64,000 bases of DNA from Tachypleus tridentatus (GCF_004210375.1 NC_134833.1:143708127-143772126), one strand, 5' to 3'; positions 35,501-47,787 are shown, counted from the first letter of the stretch. Numbers and translations: made by a program. The notes: a model not told the origin generated them from the sequence alone.

Positions 35501-36770
35501 ATAGAGTTCCAAGATTTTGTAATGGAACTGGCAAGTCTAAAGTCTAAGATTAGAATTTGACTCAAATATTTATATTTTTTTATTAATTCATAAAAATTAT
35601 GTTTCAAATTCAGGAACAGTTAAACAGCAGTTAAGTTTTGTGGAGTTATATAATCTGTTTTAACATGATGCTCGGACAGTGTGGACTCGTAACTATTTTT
35701 CTTTTCAACATTTCTGTAGCATTCTTTAATTATTACCTTTAAATTTTTAATAGTTTGATGAATATAGATCTTAGCACATGATTACTAAATCTTACAAAAA
35801 GTAGAGCTGGGTGATAGTGGAGCTTGCTAATAAATTAGTCATACAGCTCATTAACCAGTTATTCTCACAAGGTGACTAAAATGATATTAAAAAAAATCAA
35901 CTATTCGTACATGAGATGACAAAAAAATTACCTTATAATGGTGAACATTGAATTTTGAAACCCATGAAACCACAAACAGACCCATTGTGTAGCTTAGTAT
36001 TAATCAACAAACAGACATATTACTTGGATAGTTGGAGTAATGAAAAACAGGAATAATTTAAAACACTAATTTTTCATTAGTTGATGTTTTTGTGACTACA
36101 GTGATTTCATTTTCATTGCTGAATAGTTGGAATTATTGGAAATGCTAATTTTGATTATTTATTTTACATGGCACTAACGAACGTAATCCATAATCACAGG
36201 CAGCCACTATTAACCTGCCTACTGTGTAGTATGCTCCATATTTATAAAAAGCAGTTGATGGGTCTTTAAGTGACAGTAAAATAACTTTAATATTTTATTT
36301 TTTATTTACTACCTTTATAAAGAGTTTGAAACAGGTATTCACCAATAAAGATTTGTTTTTTTCTCATAAGGCCTACATATTTATGTGTTGCAGACAAAGA
36401 ATTTATAGCATTTTTTTTCTATCACCAATTTTAATTTAATTCAATTATTCAACACCAGCTGGAGTATCCATCTCCTGGGTGTAAAATCATGATTAATGAA
36501 GGGTTATCTTAGGACGTGAATAATTGCTTCCCTAATATGTAGTTGTTAACAAAATGCAAAGATGCCCATAAAAACTGCAAAACACAATGTGAAAGTGCAA
36601 ATTTGCATGTATCTCAGCAAGAGCCAAACAAAACTTCAAGACACGTTTGGCAAATATTCATCAACAGAGGGATGTGCTGAAAACGCAAAAGTGAAAATTT
36701 TCATGTAATTATGCATGGATCTAATGAACCTCCATGCCAATTTTGTTTGTTGAAGATCCATTCACACCCT
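32508..36770. other. Intergenic stretch upstream of NAA30
   Basis: AT-rich with almost no recognised transposons. Any non-coding first exon and promoter of NAA30 should lie here or farther left, but I cannot place them. The longest frame, an ATG-started 126 codons at 34368-34748, is Cys-rich, has no known motif, and includes a short tandem duplication read in two different phases. Confidence 0.4.
34548..34606. repeat. Two copies of a ~29-bp tandem repeat
   Basis: TGTGTATGTGGTGGAAGCAA followed by TCTGTATA/TCTGTG occurs twice in succession. A polypyrimidine run and CAG follow shortly after. Confidence 0.8.
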
Positions 36771-36774
36771 GCAA

Positions 36775-36927
36775 AGTAGTTATGTGGACATACAGCAGAC
36801 AGTACTATTATCTTTAAATAGATAAGTAGTTACATGGACCTACAACAGACAGTACTATTATATATATATCTAGATAAGTAGTTACATGGACATACAACAG
36901 ACAATACTATTATGTTTATATAGAGAG
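36775..36927. repeat. Three-copy 50-52-bp tandem repeat
   Basis: The unit begins AGTAGTTACATGGACATACA and continues with ACAGACAGTACTATTAT. It is repeated three times with small differences, and the units end in variable AT-rich sequence. It ends about 240 bp before the first NAA30 coding exon. Confidence 0.88.
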
Positions 36928-37169
36928 TAATTTGAATTGTTTACCTTTGTTGAGGGACATTCATGTTTTTATATCAGCAATGTAAAGTTCTCTTGACATA
37001 TAATCCCTATTAAAATCCTTTATTACTTAAATAAATGTGGAATGATAACTTTACTTTTTTAGAAATGTTACATGTGTGCATTGTGTAGTGACCTGTTTAA
37101 TTGTTTCACTGAATTAGTTCATTTGATGTTTTGAAGGTTGATACAGATGTGTGTGCTGGGACAAGTGAA

Positions 37170-37931
37170 ATGGATCCAAACTTACAAGTCAAGACCACAA
37201 GTGTAGCAGATTCTGATAGAAGTAATGACAGTAATCACATAGCCAACATTTCTTGTCAAATGAAAGAAAAACTGCATCTACAGTCACAAGATCAGTCAGA
37301 TAGTATATCAAGTAAAAATGAAGCAAGTTCTAAAGTTTCCACTGTTAATGGTTGTATTTCTGATGGTCTCTCATGTCACAAGTCACTGGACTCAGCATCC
37401 ATCAACGGTCTAGCAAAACATGCTCTGGAGAAGCTAAGACAGTGTGATTACGTGTCGTGGGAAAATTGTGATGGCAGTGATATTTTCTGTTACAAGACTG
37501 ACAAATTACATGAGAATCAAATTTTTCCACATGACAGTTCACAAAACGCTTTTGTAGAGGAGTGTTCACAAAAGTGTCAAACTACTTTAAACCAAAATTT
37601 TGTTTGTGGGGTACACAGTAAGCCAATCTTTGGACTAAGTTGCCAAACAAAGAGTGATGTAAACACTGCTTTAAGTACTTGTGATAGTGAAAGTATACAT
37701 AAAGAGCAAGAAGTGAAAAATAAAACTGTTGAAATTTTTTCATTGAAAGGCAAACTGCAAGAGAGCTTAGTGTCAAAAGGATGTGAATGTACTTCAATAT
37801 CTTACATTGGATATGAGTCTGAAGAACAGATGCCAGAAATAATCCAGCTCATTCAGAAGGACCTGTCGGAACCTTATTCAATTTATACTTATCGATACTT
37901 CATTCACAATTGGCCAAAGCTTTGTTTTTTG
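37170..37931 (+). CDS. NAA30: NAA30 (NatC catalytic subunit), coding exon 1
   Basis: NAA30 is the catalytic subunit of NatC, the ribosome-associated complex (with NAA35 and NAA38) that acetylates protein N-termini starting Met-hydrophobic. This exon encodes residues 1-254. Residues 1-210 are rich in Ser, Asn, Gln and Cys and look disordered, with [16 protein letters not shown] at about 87-102. The GNAT domain begins near residue 212 ([13 protein letters not shown]) and includes [20 protein letters not shown], almost identical to animal NAA30. The start is the first ATG in frame; the frame stays open upstream to a stop at 37110-37112. An AG at 37135-37136 could be an acceptor from an upstream non-coding exon. 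The donor is TTG|GTAAGG, phase 0. The four exons give 361 residues, and I recall about 362 for human NAA30. Confidence 0.95.
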
Positions 37932-40477
37932 GTAAGGTAAAAAACATTTCCATACCATGTTGCTGTGTATGTATGTTAGAAAATGCTGAAGTATTACACT
38001 TTTGTTGGTTTTTTTTCTCATTTTATTCTACTGGTGTTTTAAATTTAAAGATCACTCTTCAGGATATATTTTTACTAGGAATGTATAATGAAAACATACA
38101 AAGATCATTTTTCCACTAAGCATGAATGATTTAGATTAAATACATATATTTTACAAATGTACAAACATATAATACATTTTATGTATGAATTAAATACATT
38201 AAAAATGCTCAAAAATAAATAAAATTAGTCACTATACTTTTCTTTTTTAAAAAAAATCTTAATCTAGTTATTTCTTCTCTTGTTATTATAGGAAATAAAT
38301 GTATTTATTCTAGAATTTCATACTCTTTTGTTTTAAAAGTGTTTTTGTATTAGTAACTGTTTTCATGGTTTAACAGTTCTTATTGGCATTATACAATGTT
38401 ACTTCTGTCGTCTTACCACTGTCTGTTTAAAGCGGTGTAAAAAAATTTATAAAATATTTTTAAAAAATATTTAGTGTTTCACATGTTTATAAGAGAGAAC
38501 ATGAAAATTTATTTCTTTTAGCATTTTGAATTTTCCCAAGATATATTCATTAAAATGTTTCCTGGCATATAGTGGACTCTTTTCTTTAAACATCTAACAT
38601 TGAATTTATGTAAATTTATTACATTATCTGTTTTATCAGTATGGAATTCACCACAGTTTACACATTTTCAAAGATATATTCTTGGAATTACAACTAAATG
38701 AGATGTTAATAAAAAAAACATTTCTTGTTTCTTAGTTTTATTATAACCTAAATTATATAAGACATAGTTCTTTTATCACAACTGAAAATACCTTCTTTTG
38801 GTTTATTAAATAATCTATACAAATTTTTAGCATGTCTTAATAAAATTAAAAATATTATTATTTAATATATCTGTCAGTTTTTTACATATTATTTGTTTTG
38901 TTTACTAACAAATTAAATGCGTGTATAATTCATTGCAGTGGTGTGCAATAATTATATTTTCATTACTTGCTTAACAAAATGTTAAAAAAGAAAAGTAAGG
39001 CTTAAACTGCCTGTATTATTTTGCTATCATTATAGTTCAGGACTAGAGTAGTGGTTTTAGTTTGTTATATTTAGATCAGTTAGGATTGGCAACTTTAGTT
39101 TATCACTACTGATACAGTTAAAATTATGACATTAGGCTTAACTTGCTGTTGTTTTGAGACTGTAATACTAAGTTATGATAACATTTCACAGTTGTTAATT
39201 ATTAGATTGAAATATACAATTATCACGAGCTTTCAGTAAGTAAGAAATATAATTTGCTTCTCTTGAGAGCTGAAATAATTGTTTCCATTCTTTTTAAGCT
39301 TCAGATAATTTAATACATTATTAAATTATTTAAATTAATAGCTTGTTATATGTAAAATTTTAGAAATACAGTTTGTATTATTGCAACAGTGCTGCAGAGT
39401 AATGGTGCCAGTACCAGGTAATAGGGTATTGTAGTGTTAATATGTAATCTGTTAATTAAATATACAGTTATTGATTGTGTTGATTAGAAATAGAGATTAA
39501 AGACTAGTTTGGAAACTTCAGTATGGCCATAGATAATTGAAAGATAAGTGACAGTGGAATTTGTAGGATATTATCAGTGTTTGAGAATTGTTGACATAAT
39601 TACAATTTTCAAGAGGTTCAGAAAAACATCGCATAGTACACTTGAAGAGTTTGTTTGCTTGAGGATAAGTTAGAAACTGTTTTGAGGAAGATTGTTACGT
39701 TAGAGGAAGAAATTATAGATTAGGGACAGAAATAAATGAAATAGGATGAAAGGTATGGTAAAGGTTGCTTTCAGGGAGGTGACAGTGAGTGTGTTGAGTT
39801 TATCAGTGTGAAAAATACTTTATAAAGTTGAGGCTACAGAGGCATGTTTAGTAAGCATTCAGGTATCATTGTATAATAGACTTGAACCTTTGGCTGCTTG
39901 AAGAAAGAATTTTTTAGTCAAGTGTTTTAAGTAGTGGAAAGCATAGAAAAACTAGAATTAGAATTTGATTGCCAGGTGATAAAAGTACAGGATAGTATAG
40001 ACTGTGTTGACAGTTTATTGGTTTTTAATAATATTCTCTTCTTGTAGTACATGTAGAAGTAAATGTTAGAAGTCATATATTGGAAGAGTAATTTTCAAAT
40101 ATAAATAATTTCTTCAGAGGTACAAGGAGAGAAGGTGTGTGTCCATTTTGAAAGTAGTGCTCCATAGGCAAGGTGTGATAATGAATTACTAAGTGTGATT
40201 CAAGGGTTAACTAAAAGATTGTCAGGCATATATTCAAAATGATAGATTACTGAACCTTTATGATGGTTTTCAGGTTAAGGGTAAACTTTGCTAAAGATGG
40301 ACTTAAAAAGGTTAAGTAGTAGGATGTTTGATAGATGTTCTCTGAATATAATGCAAGTTAAATTTTCATAGTGGTGATAGACTTTAAAAATTTAAAATAG
40401 ACAAACAGAAGTTTAGAAAAAGATTTAGAACCATAAGCTGAATAAAAGTTTTAAAATTATGTCTGTCAGATTAAATA

Positions 40478-42046
40478 CACTGCTGGCCAAAATCTTAAGG
40501 CCAGTGAACATAAAGAAAAAAATATGCATTTTGCTTTGTTAGACTTTGAGTAGAGCTTCGAAAGATGACAATAAGAAACGGGAAAATAAAAATAAAAAAC
40601 TTTTTTAGCATTTAATAGGGAAAATGTGAACACTATGAAATTAGTCTAAATACTAGCTGGTCAAAAGTTTAAGGCCGTACTGAAATGGAGCATTAATCGG
40701 TAAACACATAACGAAATTTAGTCATTTGTGTTCAAGCATTAGCATTGTCAACATCTCCCACTGATACCTCCTGTGTTACATTGGGTAAAAACATGGCAAA
40801 GGCTGAAAAGTTGACAGAGTTTGAACATGTCAGAATTGTCGAGCTGCAAAAGCAAGGTTTCTTTCAGCGTGCCATTGCTCGTGAGATTGGGCATAGTAAA
40901 ACTGCTGTTGCAAATTTCTCAAAAGACCCTGAGGGATACGGAATGAGAATTTCAAGTGGTTGGCCCAAGAAAATTTTGCTGGCGTTGAGCAGGAGGATTC
41001 AACTGGTTGTTCGGCAAGACACCAGCCGATCATTGAACCAGATTAAGGCCCTTATGGATGCAGAATGTAGCTCAAGAACAATAAGATGGCACCTACAAGA
41101 GAAGGGCTTTAAAAACTGTAAATGTCTTCAAAGGCCATGCCTCCTTCTACACCGTGAAACAGCTCGGTTAAACTTTGCTGAGAAGTACCAAACATGGGAT
41201 GTAGAAAAATGGAAGAAGGTTTTGTTCTCTGATGAGAAAAAAATTTAACTTGAATGGTCTAGATGGTTCCCAACATTACTGGCACGATAAGGATATCCCA
41301 CCTGAGACATTTTCTGCACAACACAGTGGAGGAGGTTCCATCATGATCTGGGATGCTTTCTCCTTCCATGGAACAATGGAGCTTCAGGTTATACAGGGGC
41401 GTCAAACAGCAACTGGCTACATTGGCATGTTGGAGAGAGCATCCTTATTGACTGAAGACCTTCGCTTGTGTGGAAATGACTGGATTTTTCAGCAGGACAA
41501 TGCTGCAATCCACAATGCCCACAGGACAAAGGACTTTTTCATGGCAAATAACATGATTCTTTTGGACCATCCAGCATGTTTGCCCAAACTGAATCTCATT
41601 GAAAATGTTTGGAGGTGGATGACAAGGGGAGTACATAGAAATGGATGTCAATTCCAAACAGTGCATGATCTTCGTGAAGCCATCTTCACCACTTGGAATA
41701 ACATTCGATCCAGCCTTCTGCAAATGCTTACATCGACCATACCAAAGCGAATGTTTGAAGTTATTTGCAATGACGGTCGTGCATCTCACTAGTGAAACCT
41801 CTTGTTGGGCATTTTCCACCTTGTATAGGACTTCTTTTTGGTATGGTCTTAAATGTTTGACCAGCTGGTATTTAGGCTAATTTCATAGTGTTTACATTTT
41901 CCCTGTTAAATGCTAATCAAGTTTTTTATTTTCCCTTTTGTTATTGTCATCTTTTGAAGTTCTACTCAAATAAGTGGTTGAGTCTAATAATGCAAAATGC
42001 ACATTTTGTCTTTATGTTCATTGGCCTTAAATTTTGGCCAGCAGTG
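40478..42046 (+). mobile_element. Tc3-like Tc1/mariner element, nearly intact, IR/DR-type ends
   Basis: 1569 bp flanked by TA on both sides. The termini begin CACTGCTGGCCAAAAT. The inverted repeats extend about 200 bp each. Near the inner end of each arm a variant of the tip recurs: AGCTGGTCAAAAGTTTAAGG at 40654 and the inverted match at 41845-41866. This gives the two-direct-repeats-per-arm layout known from Sleeping Beauty-type elements. The transposase frame is interrupted once. It lies in NAA30 intron 1, in the same orientation as the gene. Confidence 0.93.
40793..41792 (+). pseudogene. Tc3-like transposase with a single frameshift
   Basis: The ATG at 40793 begins MAKAEKLTEFEHVRIVELQK, the first helix-turn-helix region. 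The catalytic triad is present: Asp in LFSDEKK (about 41230), Asp in FQQDNAAIH, and Glu in [10 protein letters not shown], with 34 residues between the last two (DD34E). The only visible break is one extra A in the run at 41238-41245, which shifts the frame just after the first Asp; the second half (to 41792) is open to its stop. About 332 residues without the shift, normal for the family. This is a young copy by appearance. Confidence 0.92.
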
Positions 42047-42787
42047 TATGTATCATAGATTCAAGAATAAACTTAGTTGCTGTAATTTTAATATTAGGAA
42101 GAAAATGGATGAGTTTAGAGCTGTAGTTGAAGTATAAGAATTATTAAAATTAAGTTAAGTTTGGAGAATGGTGATGTTAAGAATTATTTTGAAACCCCAG
42201 GATATTTTTATTTAATAGTGATAGACATTTTAAAAGAGGGTGTGGGGTGACTTATAATACAAGGGATGAACTGCAATCTGTTGGTACTGAAGATATACAA
42301 TAAAAAGTAGTAGTCAAAAGGCTGATTGTGTATGGGTTACAAATTACAGATGGGGACTTTGAGGGTAGAAAACTTTAAGTTGATAGTTGTAGACAACCAC
42401 TTGATCCAACAGATAAAGTAAATGTGAAATTGTTGCTAATAAGAATATTGGTACAGTCATTTGGGAGACATTTTAAGAATCATTGATTGGTATTGTAAAG
42501 AGTCAACTAGTGAGGAAAAAAATACATTTCTTGAATTCATAAAGAATGTTTTATGTTCCAAATGATTAGAGGGGAAATAATTTTTTAGTTTTTAATCATT
42601 AACAAAGATATGGTTTCAAAAGATGAAATAGGGAAGCATACTGGAAATAAGCAATTATTGCTTAATAAGGATTGATTTTTCCTAATTTTCAGAAAACCAA
42701 TTTGAGTGTATGAGATATGATTAGTGATTTGAGATATTGAGTTGAAAGCTGATGTGGAAAAGACTTGGTAAAATATTAGAAGTGATC

Positions 42788-42840
42788 TCTGCTTATCAGT
42801 AAGTGTGTTAATACCCATAACAGCCATTCTGAGATACATT
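42788..42840. mobile_element. Foldback element fragment (one arm)
   Basis: CTGCTTATCAGTAAGTGTG through ACAGCCATTCTGAGATACAT matches the arm of the foldback family seen at 15373 and 56172. Confidence 0.75.
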
Positions 42841-43535
42841 AGAAGGGATTTGTATTTAAGATGGGCATGTTCTCAAAAATCAGGTACAGAAGTTATCAGA
42901 AGAAATCAAACTGAATTGGCTGCTAAAACATAATGAGAAAATCATGATAAATGTGGTAAGTGATGAACTATGAATTGACATAGAGCAAAAAAGATTTATG
43001 AAACTTAAGTAAAAATATGGATTTCTTGAAAAAAAATAACTTAGAAAACCCAAAGGAGCTTATAAAAAAATTTGATTAATAATTGACAGTAAGGGGTTTT
43101 TTCAAATAAAAAATGTTAAAGGTTAGTTAAAAGTTTAAAGTAGAGATTGGGCCCATAAAAATGCTTGTGATAAGGATTTTATTTTCTTTGAGCTTATAAG
43201 ACTTTTTTTTTGAGAGAGAGAGAAAATTTTAATTTTCAACCTGCTCTCATACAACCCAAAATGCTTATCAAAATTTTAACAAGTCATACCAGTCTGTTTT
43301 ATTCATATCACAAGAATAAACATTTCTACTAGTCACTTCAGTTTTGCATAACTTAAACTCATGGATATTTAAGGATAATTGGATAACACTTGTTTAAACT
43401 GATCGTCTTTCCCTGCATTATTTGCAGTTGAAGAACGGATGATGTCATACTATACCCATGCTTTGTCTTCCAATTGTTTGACTAGTGAGAATTGAGATTC
43501 TTACTTACATGAAGTAATTTTTGCATCATATACAG

Positions 43536-43750
43536 GAAACTACTGAAAATGTGGTAAACTGTAATATTAATAACAACATTGTTGCTGAAGTGGGAAAGTT
43601 TAACCATTCTTGTTGTGCAGTGATGATTCAAAAAACATATTCACCTGTTTATGCATACAATGCTGCACTAATTTCAACTCCTAAGATAGACAAGCATAAT
43701 GGTAAAACAAATGATAAGCATGGCCAGATCAGTTTTTATTCATATTATGG
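43536..43750 (+). other. Splice-flanked open segment, possible alternative NAA30 exon
   Basis: The 215-nt segment follows an acceptor (TCATATACAG) and precedes a strong donor (GG|GTAAGA). It is open in the phase set by NAA30 exon 1 for all 71 codons. The encoded stretch is Asn/Cys-rich (VVNCNINNNIVAEV, HSCCAVMIQ) and resembles the composition of the exon 1 N-terminal region, but I recognise no family. Its length is 3n+2, so splicing into exon 2 would shift the frame and meet TAG after nine codons. If used, it would make a truncated or decay-targeted transcript. It may equally be a chance open frame. Confidence 0.25.
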
Positions 43751-43859
43751 GTAAGATTTGCTTCCTTTCTCTTTTTCCATATTTGGTCATTAGTCATTCT
43801 TTTGAGGATGTTGAGATATTACAGTATCACAAAATAAATTGATAAGTTAGACAAACATT

Positions 43860-44770
43860 TCCAAATGATATTTAATTATAGTAAGTGGGAGTTAATGCAT
43901 TTAAGTTATCATAATTTGGTTCAAATATTTAATGTAAGTGGGAATCCAACTAACAGTGATCTTCAAGAAAAAAATCTTGTCATAATGGTTGATAAGTCAC
44001 TCAAGCAATTTAAGCAGTTCTGTTGTACTAGTAGTAAAGCTAAAAGTAATAAATTGTGAGTCAGAAGAGCTAATTAACTCTAGACTGTACAGATCACTAG
44101 TTGGCCTCACTTAGAATACTGTATAGGGCTTTAGTCTTAATTTTGTGCAAAACTGCACAAGGGCTATCTGCTCTAGCCATTCCTAATTTAACAGTGTAAG
44201 ACTAGAGGGAATGCAGCTAGTCATCATCATCCACTGCTAACTCTTGAGTTATTCTTTTACCAACAAACAGTGGGATTGACCATAATATTGTAATACTTCC
44301 ATGACTTAAAGGGTGAGCATGTTTGGTGTGATAGGGACTGGAACCCACAAAATTAGATTATAAGTTGGCTTTCCTTACCACCAGGCTGGTTTTTGTCTCC
44401 TTACCTTTAAAAAGATAGTGACATAATAGAAAGAGTTCAGAGGTGGAGTACCAGGATGAATATGACAATGTAATGGTTATTTTGTAGACCAGTTAATCTT
44501 AATTTTCTCTTAAGAGCTGATCTTATTAAAATTTAGGTGATTATTTGGAAGACTGATAGGATAAGTACTTCCATTTTCATTGTCTATATTCTAAAAAATA
44601 ATAGGATGAAAGTACACAAGTTTATTATTTGAAAAAAGCAGACCAGGCTCTACTTGAGACAGTTTCATTCTTCCAGAGTGGTGATTGATGTATCTAATAA
44701 GTTGCTCTTGGCAGTAGTAGAAATTGGCACTTCACAGGAATGTAAAAGGAGAATCAATGATTTGAAAAAA
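43860..44770 (+). mobile_element. CR1-like LINE 3' fragment split by a SINE
   Basis: The first part gives SKWELMHLSYHN, VSGNPTNSDLQEKNLVIMVD, KSLKQFKQFCCTSSKA and LYRSLVGLT, the region after the reverse transcriptase palm in CR1/Jockey-type LINEs. A SINE interrupts it. The second part resumes with VQRWSTRMN-like and SSRVVIDVSNKLL-like text, matching the usual C-terminal end (NRVVDIWN). Many stops; dead. Confidence 0.8.
44137..44392 (-). mobile_element. SINE type A, degraded, inside a LINE fragment
   Basis: The minus-strand copy with CTGGTGG head, body (CAGTGGATGATGATGACTAG) and tail (GAGCAGATAGCCC) is more diverged than the other type A copies. It is inserted in the LINE 3' fragment. Confidence 0.85.
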
Positions 44771-45738
44771 AAAAAAAAGGGGGTGGGTTTAAATTTTTAT
44801 TTTTCTCAAAGTTAGTACCCAAGGGCAGTCTTTTTGAAGAACCAGATGGATCTTTATTATCAGTATATTGTCAGAAATATTACATTCTTTTAGTTATCTA
44901 ATGGGAGGAATAAATGTTTGATGTTTTTAAAATTTCAATGAGATAATTGAGGTATTGTATTAGTTAATAAATTTTAAATTAACATTCTCAATGTTGATGT
45001 GAGAGGCTTAGCTTCATACTTATTAATCAGCAAGGAAATATACTGGATTATATAAGATTTTAGATAATAATGATAATAGTATTAAAACAAAAAGACAAAA
45101 ATTTCACAGACATTTAAAAGAATTTGGAAACCAGTATCAGTAACACCTAAGCCATCTGAGTTAATTAAGCTGTTAATAGAGATTTCTAATAACTGGCTTC
45201 CCATTGTTGTTCAGTACTTTCTATTAAATTCTACTGTTCTGTTTATCATTTCTTATAATTTATTTGCTTTGTACATCTGTATATGTATTTCAACATTGTT
45301 TCTAACCGTTGGATAAATATAGGACTTTTTAGTGTGTTTTTTTTACATGTTTGTGTAATTTGTTGTTGTTTTTTTATTCTTTATCACTACTGCTGGTAAT
45401 CTAGATCTTTTTCACTCCTAACTTCTTGAGATAATTTATGCCATTAGTATCTTATTGATGTAATACACAGACTGGCAAAGCATGACTTGTTGATTGATGG
45501 TTTGTTTAGTATTACTTCGTAAGACTGATAAATACTTTTCACACAGCAATCTTTAGTGGCCTTTTTGCATTTCTCCTTAGAATATTATAATATTTCACTA
45601 TAAACTTTATGATTAATGCAATCTGATTATTCTCACACAAGACTTGCATATGTAGAATAATTAAGAATAGTAATAATCAGAAACAAATTTTGATTAGTTT
45701 ATTATTTTCATAAATCATGATGTTAGATGGTTAGTCTG

Positions 45739-46017
45739 TTTGTTTGTTTGTTTTTGAATTTCGTGCAAAGCTACTTGAGGGCTATCTGCGCTAGCTGTCC
45801 CTAATCTTGCAGTGTAGGACTAGAGGGAAGGCAGCTAGTCATCACCACCCACTGCCAACTCTTGGGCTACTCTTTTACCAACAAATAGTGGGATTGACGG
45901 TCACATTATAACGCCCTCACAGCTGAAAAGGCAAGCATGTTTGGTGTGACAGGGATGCGAACCAGTGACCCTCAGATTACGAGTCGCATGCCTTAACACT
46001 CTTGGCCATGCCGGGCC
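45739..46017 (-). mobile_element. SINE type A with target duplication
   Basis: Full-length minus-strand copy with GGCCCGGCATGGCCAAGAG head and a tail ending in AAACAAACAAACA. It is flanked by the perfect 12-bp duplication ATGGTTAGTCTG (45727-45738, 46018-46029). Confidence 0.95.
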
Positions 46018-46437
46018 ATGGTTAGTCTGAACAAACGTGATTTAATCAAATGTAATAATAAGAAATCATTATAACAATATTTTAACTGCTTGGATAGTTG
46101 AAATAACTGAAAACTAATAATCAGAAACTTTAATTTTTATTAGTTGATTGCTTCCAAGATATTATAATTTTGATTATTTTACAGGATATTGAGTTAATCG
46201 CTGTGCTCTGTTCTACTGCACCATTTGCTGACTATTTTTGCAAGGCTTTTTATTTGTCATAGCTCATTTTGTGAAAATGTTTTATTGTCCAAGTTTTGGT
46301 TGAAAAATATTACCTTTTGGCCAATAAATGAAACCAGTAATTGTAAAAAAATAATGTTGAATACAGATACCTTGGAACTCACTGTATCTTAAATAAAAAT
46401 GGCAGGTATAATGAGTAATTAGTATAGAATAAATTTG

Positions 46438-46505
46438 TTTCAGAATGGCTAGTATGGGTATTAACACTTATTGATAAGCAAAGAACAGCATTTCTCGTCA
46501 TCAAG
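46438..46505. mobile_element. Foldback element fragment
   Basis: TTCAGAATGGCTAGTATGGG, TATTGATAAGCAAAGAACA and TTCTCGTCATCAAG match the arm and outer end of the foldback family in this window. Confidence 0.75.
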
Positions 46506-46799
46506 AGTAGAATAAATTATTTGAATAACACATCTGCAGTCTATAGTATCTCTGAGAAAAGAAGTAATTGTAGCTAGTAGGTTATATAATGTTCCTGAAT
46601 AAGTATTATTTCAATATTTTTAATGGAGGTTTAATTTCAGTATTTTTTTAGTTAGTATAGGGCATTTTTAGGTTTCATTACTGTGTGTATATCTAAGCCT
46701 AAAGTTATTACATTAGGCTTGATACTAATCATAAGATCTTCAAACATTTTCAAGTGATTACTACAATAATTGGCTAAGCAAAAGAGTTAGATTATGCCA

Positions 46800-47744
46800 T
46801 TCAAGGGCAGGAGTGGAGGATATAATGATATATCAAATGATATAGCATAGAGTGGTAGTAGAGTTAGTCTTTGTGGTGTACGTGAGACAAATGACAGGGA
46901 AGAGTTTCTTTTGGTGGTTATGATGGGAGAAGGATTTTAGGTGGAATTTGTTACACATCACTAGATGAAACTACTAAACTTATTGAGAAGCTCTACAGGA
47001 AGATTTGGCTCTCAGTATTGTTATAATTGTGGAAGGTTTTAATTTCAGGCTCATGGATTGGAAAATGTTAAGAGACAAATCATGAAAAGTATGGGTTTTC
47101 AGAAACTGTTCAGGAATGTTTTCTTGAACAGTTAGTTAGAGAGCCTATTAGGAATAATGCTATTTTAGATTTTGTGTTAGCTTGTAATAAGGAAATGGTT
47201 GATGGTGGATGGTGAGGAATATGTGGATGCAAGTGATCAGTTATATTGCTCAAATGGATTTGATGTTTTGCTGCTTGTGGAGATAAAGAATAATGAAATT
47301 TTGGTTTTAAATTTAAGAAACAACAATAAAATAACTATGTGCTGTGGATTGGGCAACTGAATTAGTTAGATTTTCTGATCAAATGTGGAAAAAAATTATA
47401 AATATAAAATGTAATGGTGTAAGATTTGGAAGGGTTATAAAAGATTAAGTTGGTTTTATGGGATATTAGAAAATTTAAAAAATATAGGAAAAAGGATTGA
47501 CTGAAAATTTAAAAATTGGAAAGAATTTATTCAAATTTGTTAAGGGTAAATAAAATGTTAGGATGGGAGTAGGACCTTTAAGTAGTGGTACTGGAAGGCT
47601 AATATCAGATGAATGTGAAGTGATGAGTCAGTTGTATTAAGTTCTACTTTTTCATCAGTTTTTTTTTCATGAAAATTTAAGCAACATTTCTTAGTCTGGA
47701 ACAAGGTTAAACTGGGTGATCACAATAATTGTGAACTTGTAAAA

Positions 47745-47787
<43 letters not shown>

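Larger units (their letters stand above)
39630..43050 (+). mobile_element. Possible decayed LINE ORF1 region, interrupted
   Basis: Broken plus-strand frames on both sides of the Tc3-like insertion look like old coding DNA: VTLEEEI, ESIEKLELEFDCQVIKVQDS before it, and VKRLIVYGLQITDGDF and QPLDPTDKVNVKLLL after it. The phrase around RLIVYGL recalls ORF1 proteins of CR1-type LINEs. Stops and shifts are frequent. The assignment is tentative and the edges are unclear. Confidence 0.3.

Noticed and set aside
37582-37797. 71-codon minus-strand frame
   Set aside because: Antisense to NAA30 exon 1, which has a confirmed phase and homologous C-terminal end.
41445-41880. Frames on both strands overlapping the Tc3-like transposase
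   Set aside because: They are other-phase readings of the transposase, which has clear DD34E motifs in its own frame.
10934-46017. tRNA genes at the many A-box/B-box pairs
   Set aside because: Every instance is followed by the SINE body and tail, several have target duplications, and the heads cannot form a complete acceptor stem; they are tRNA-derived SINEs.
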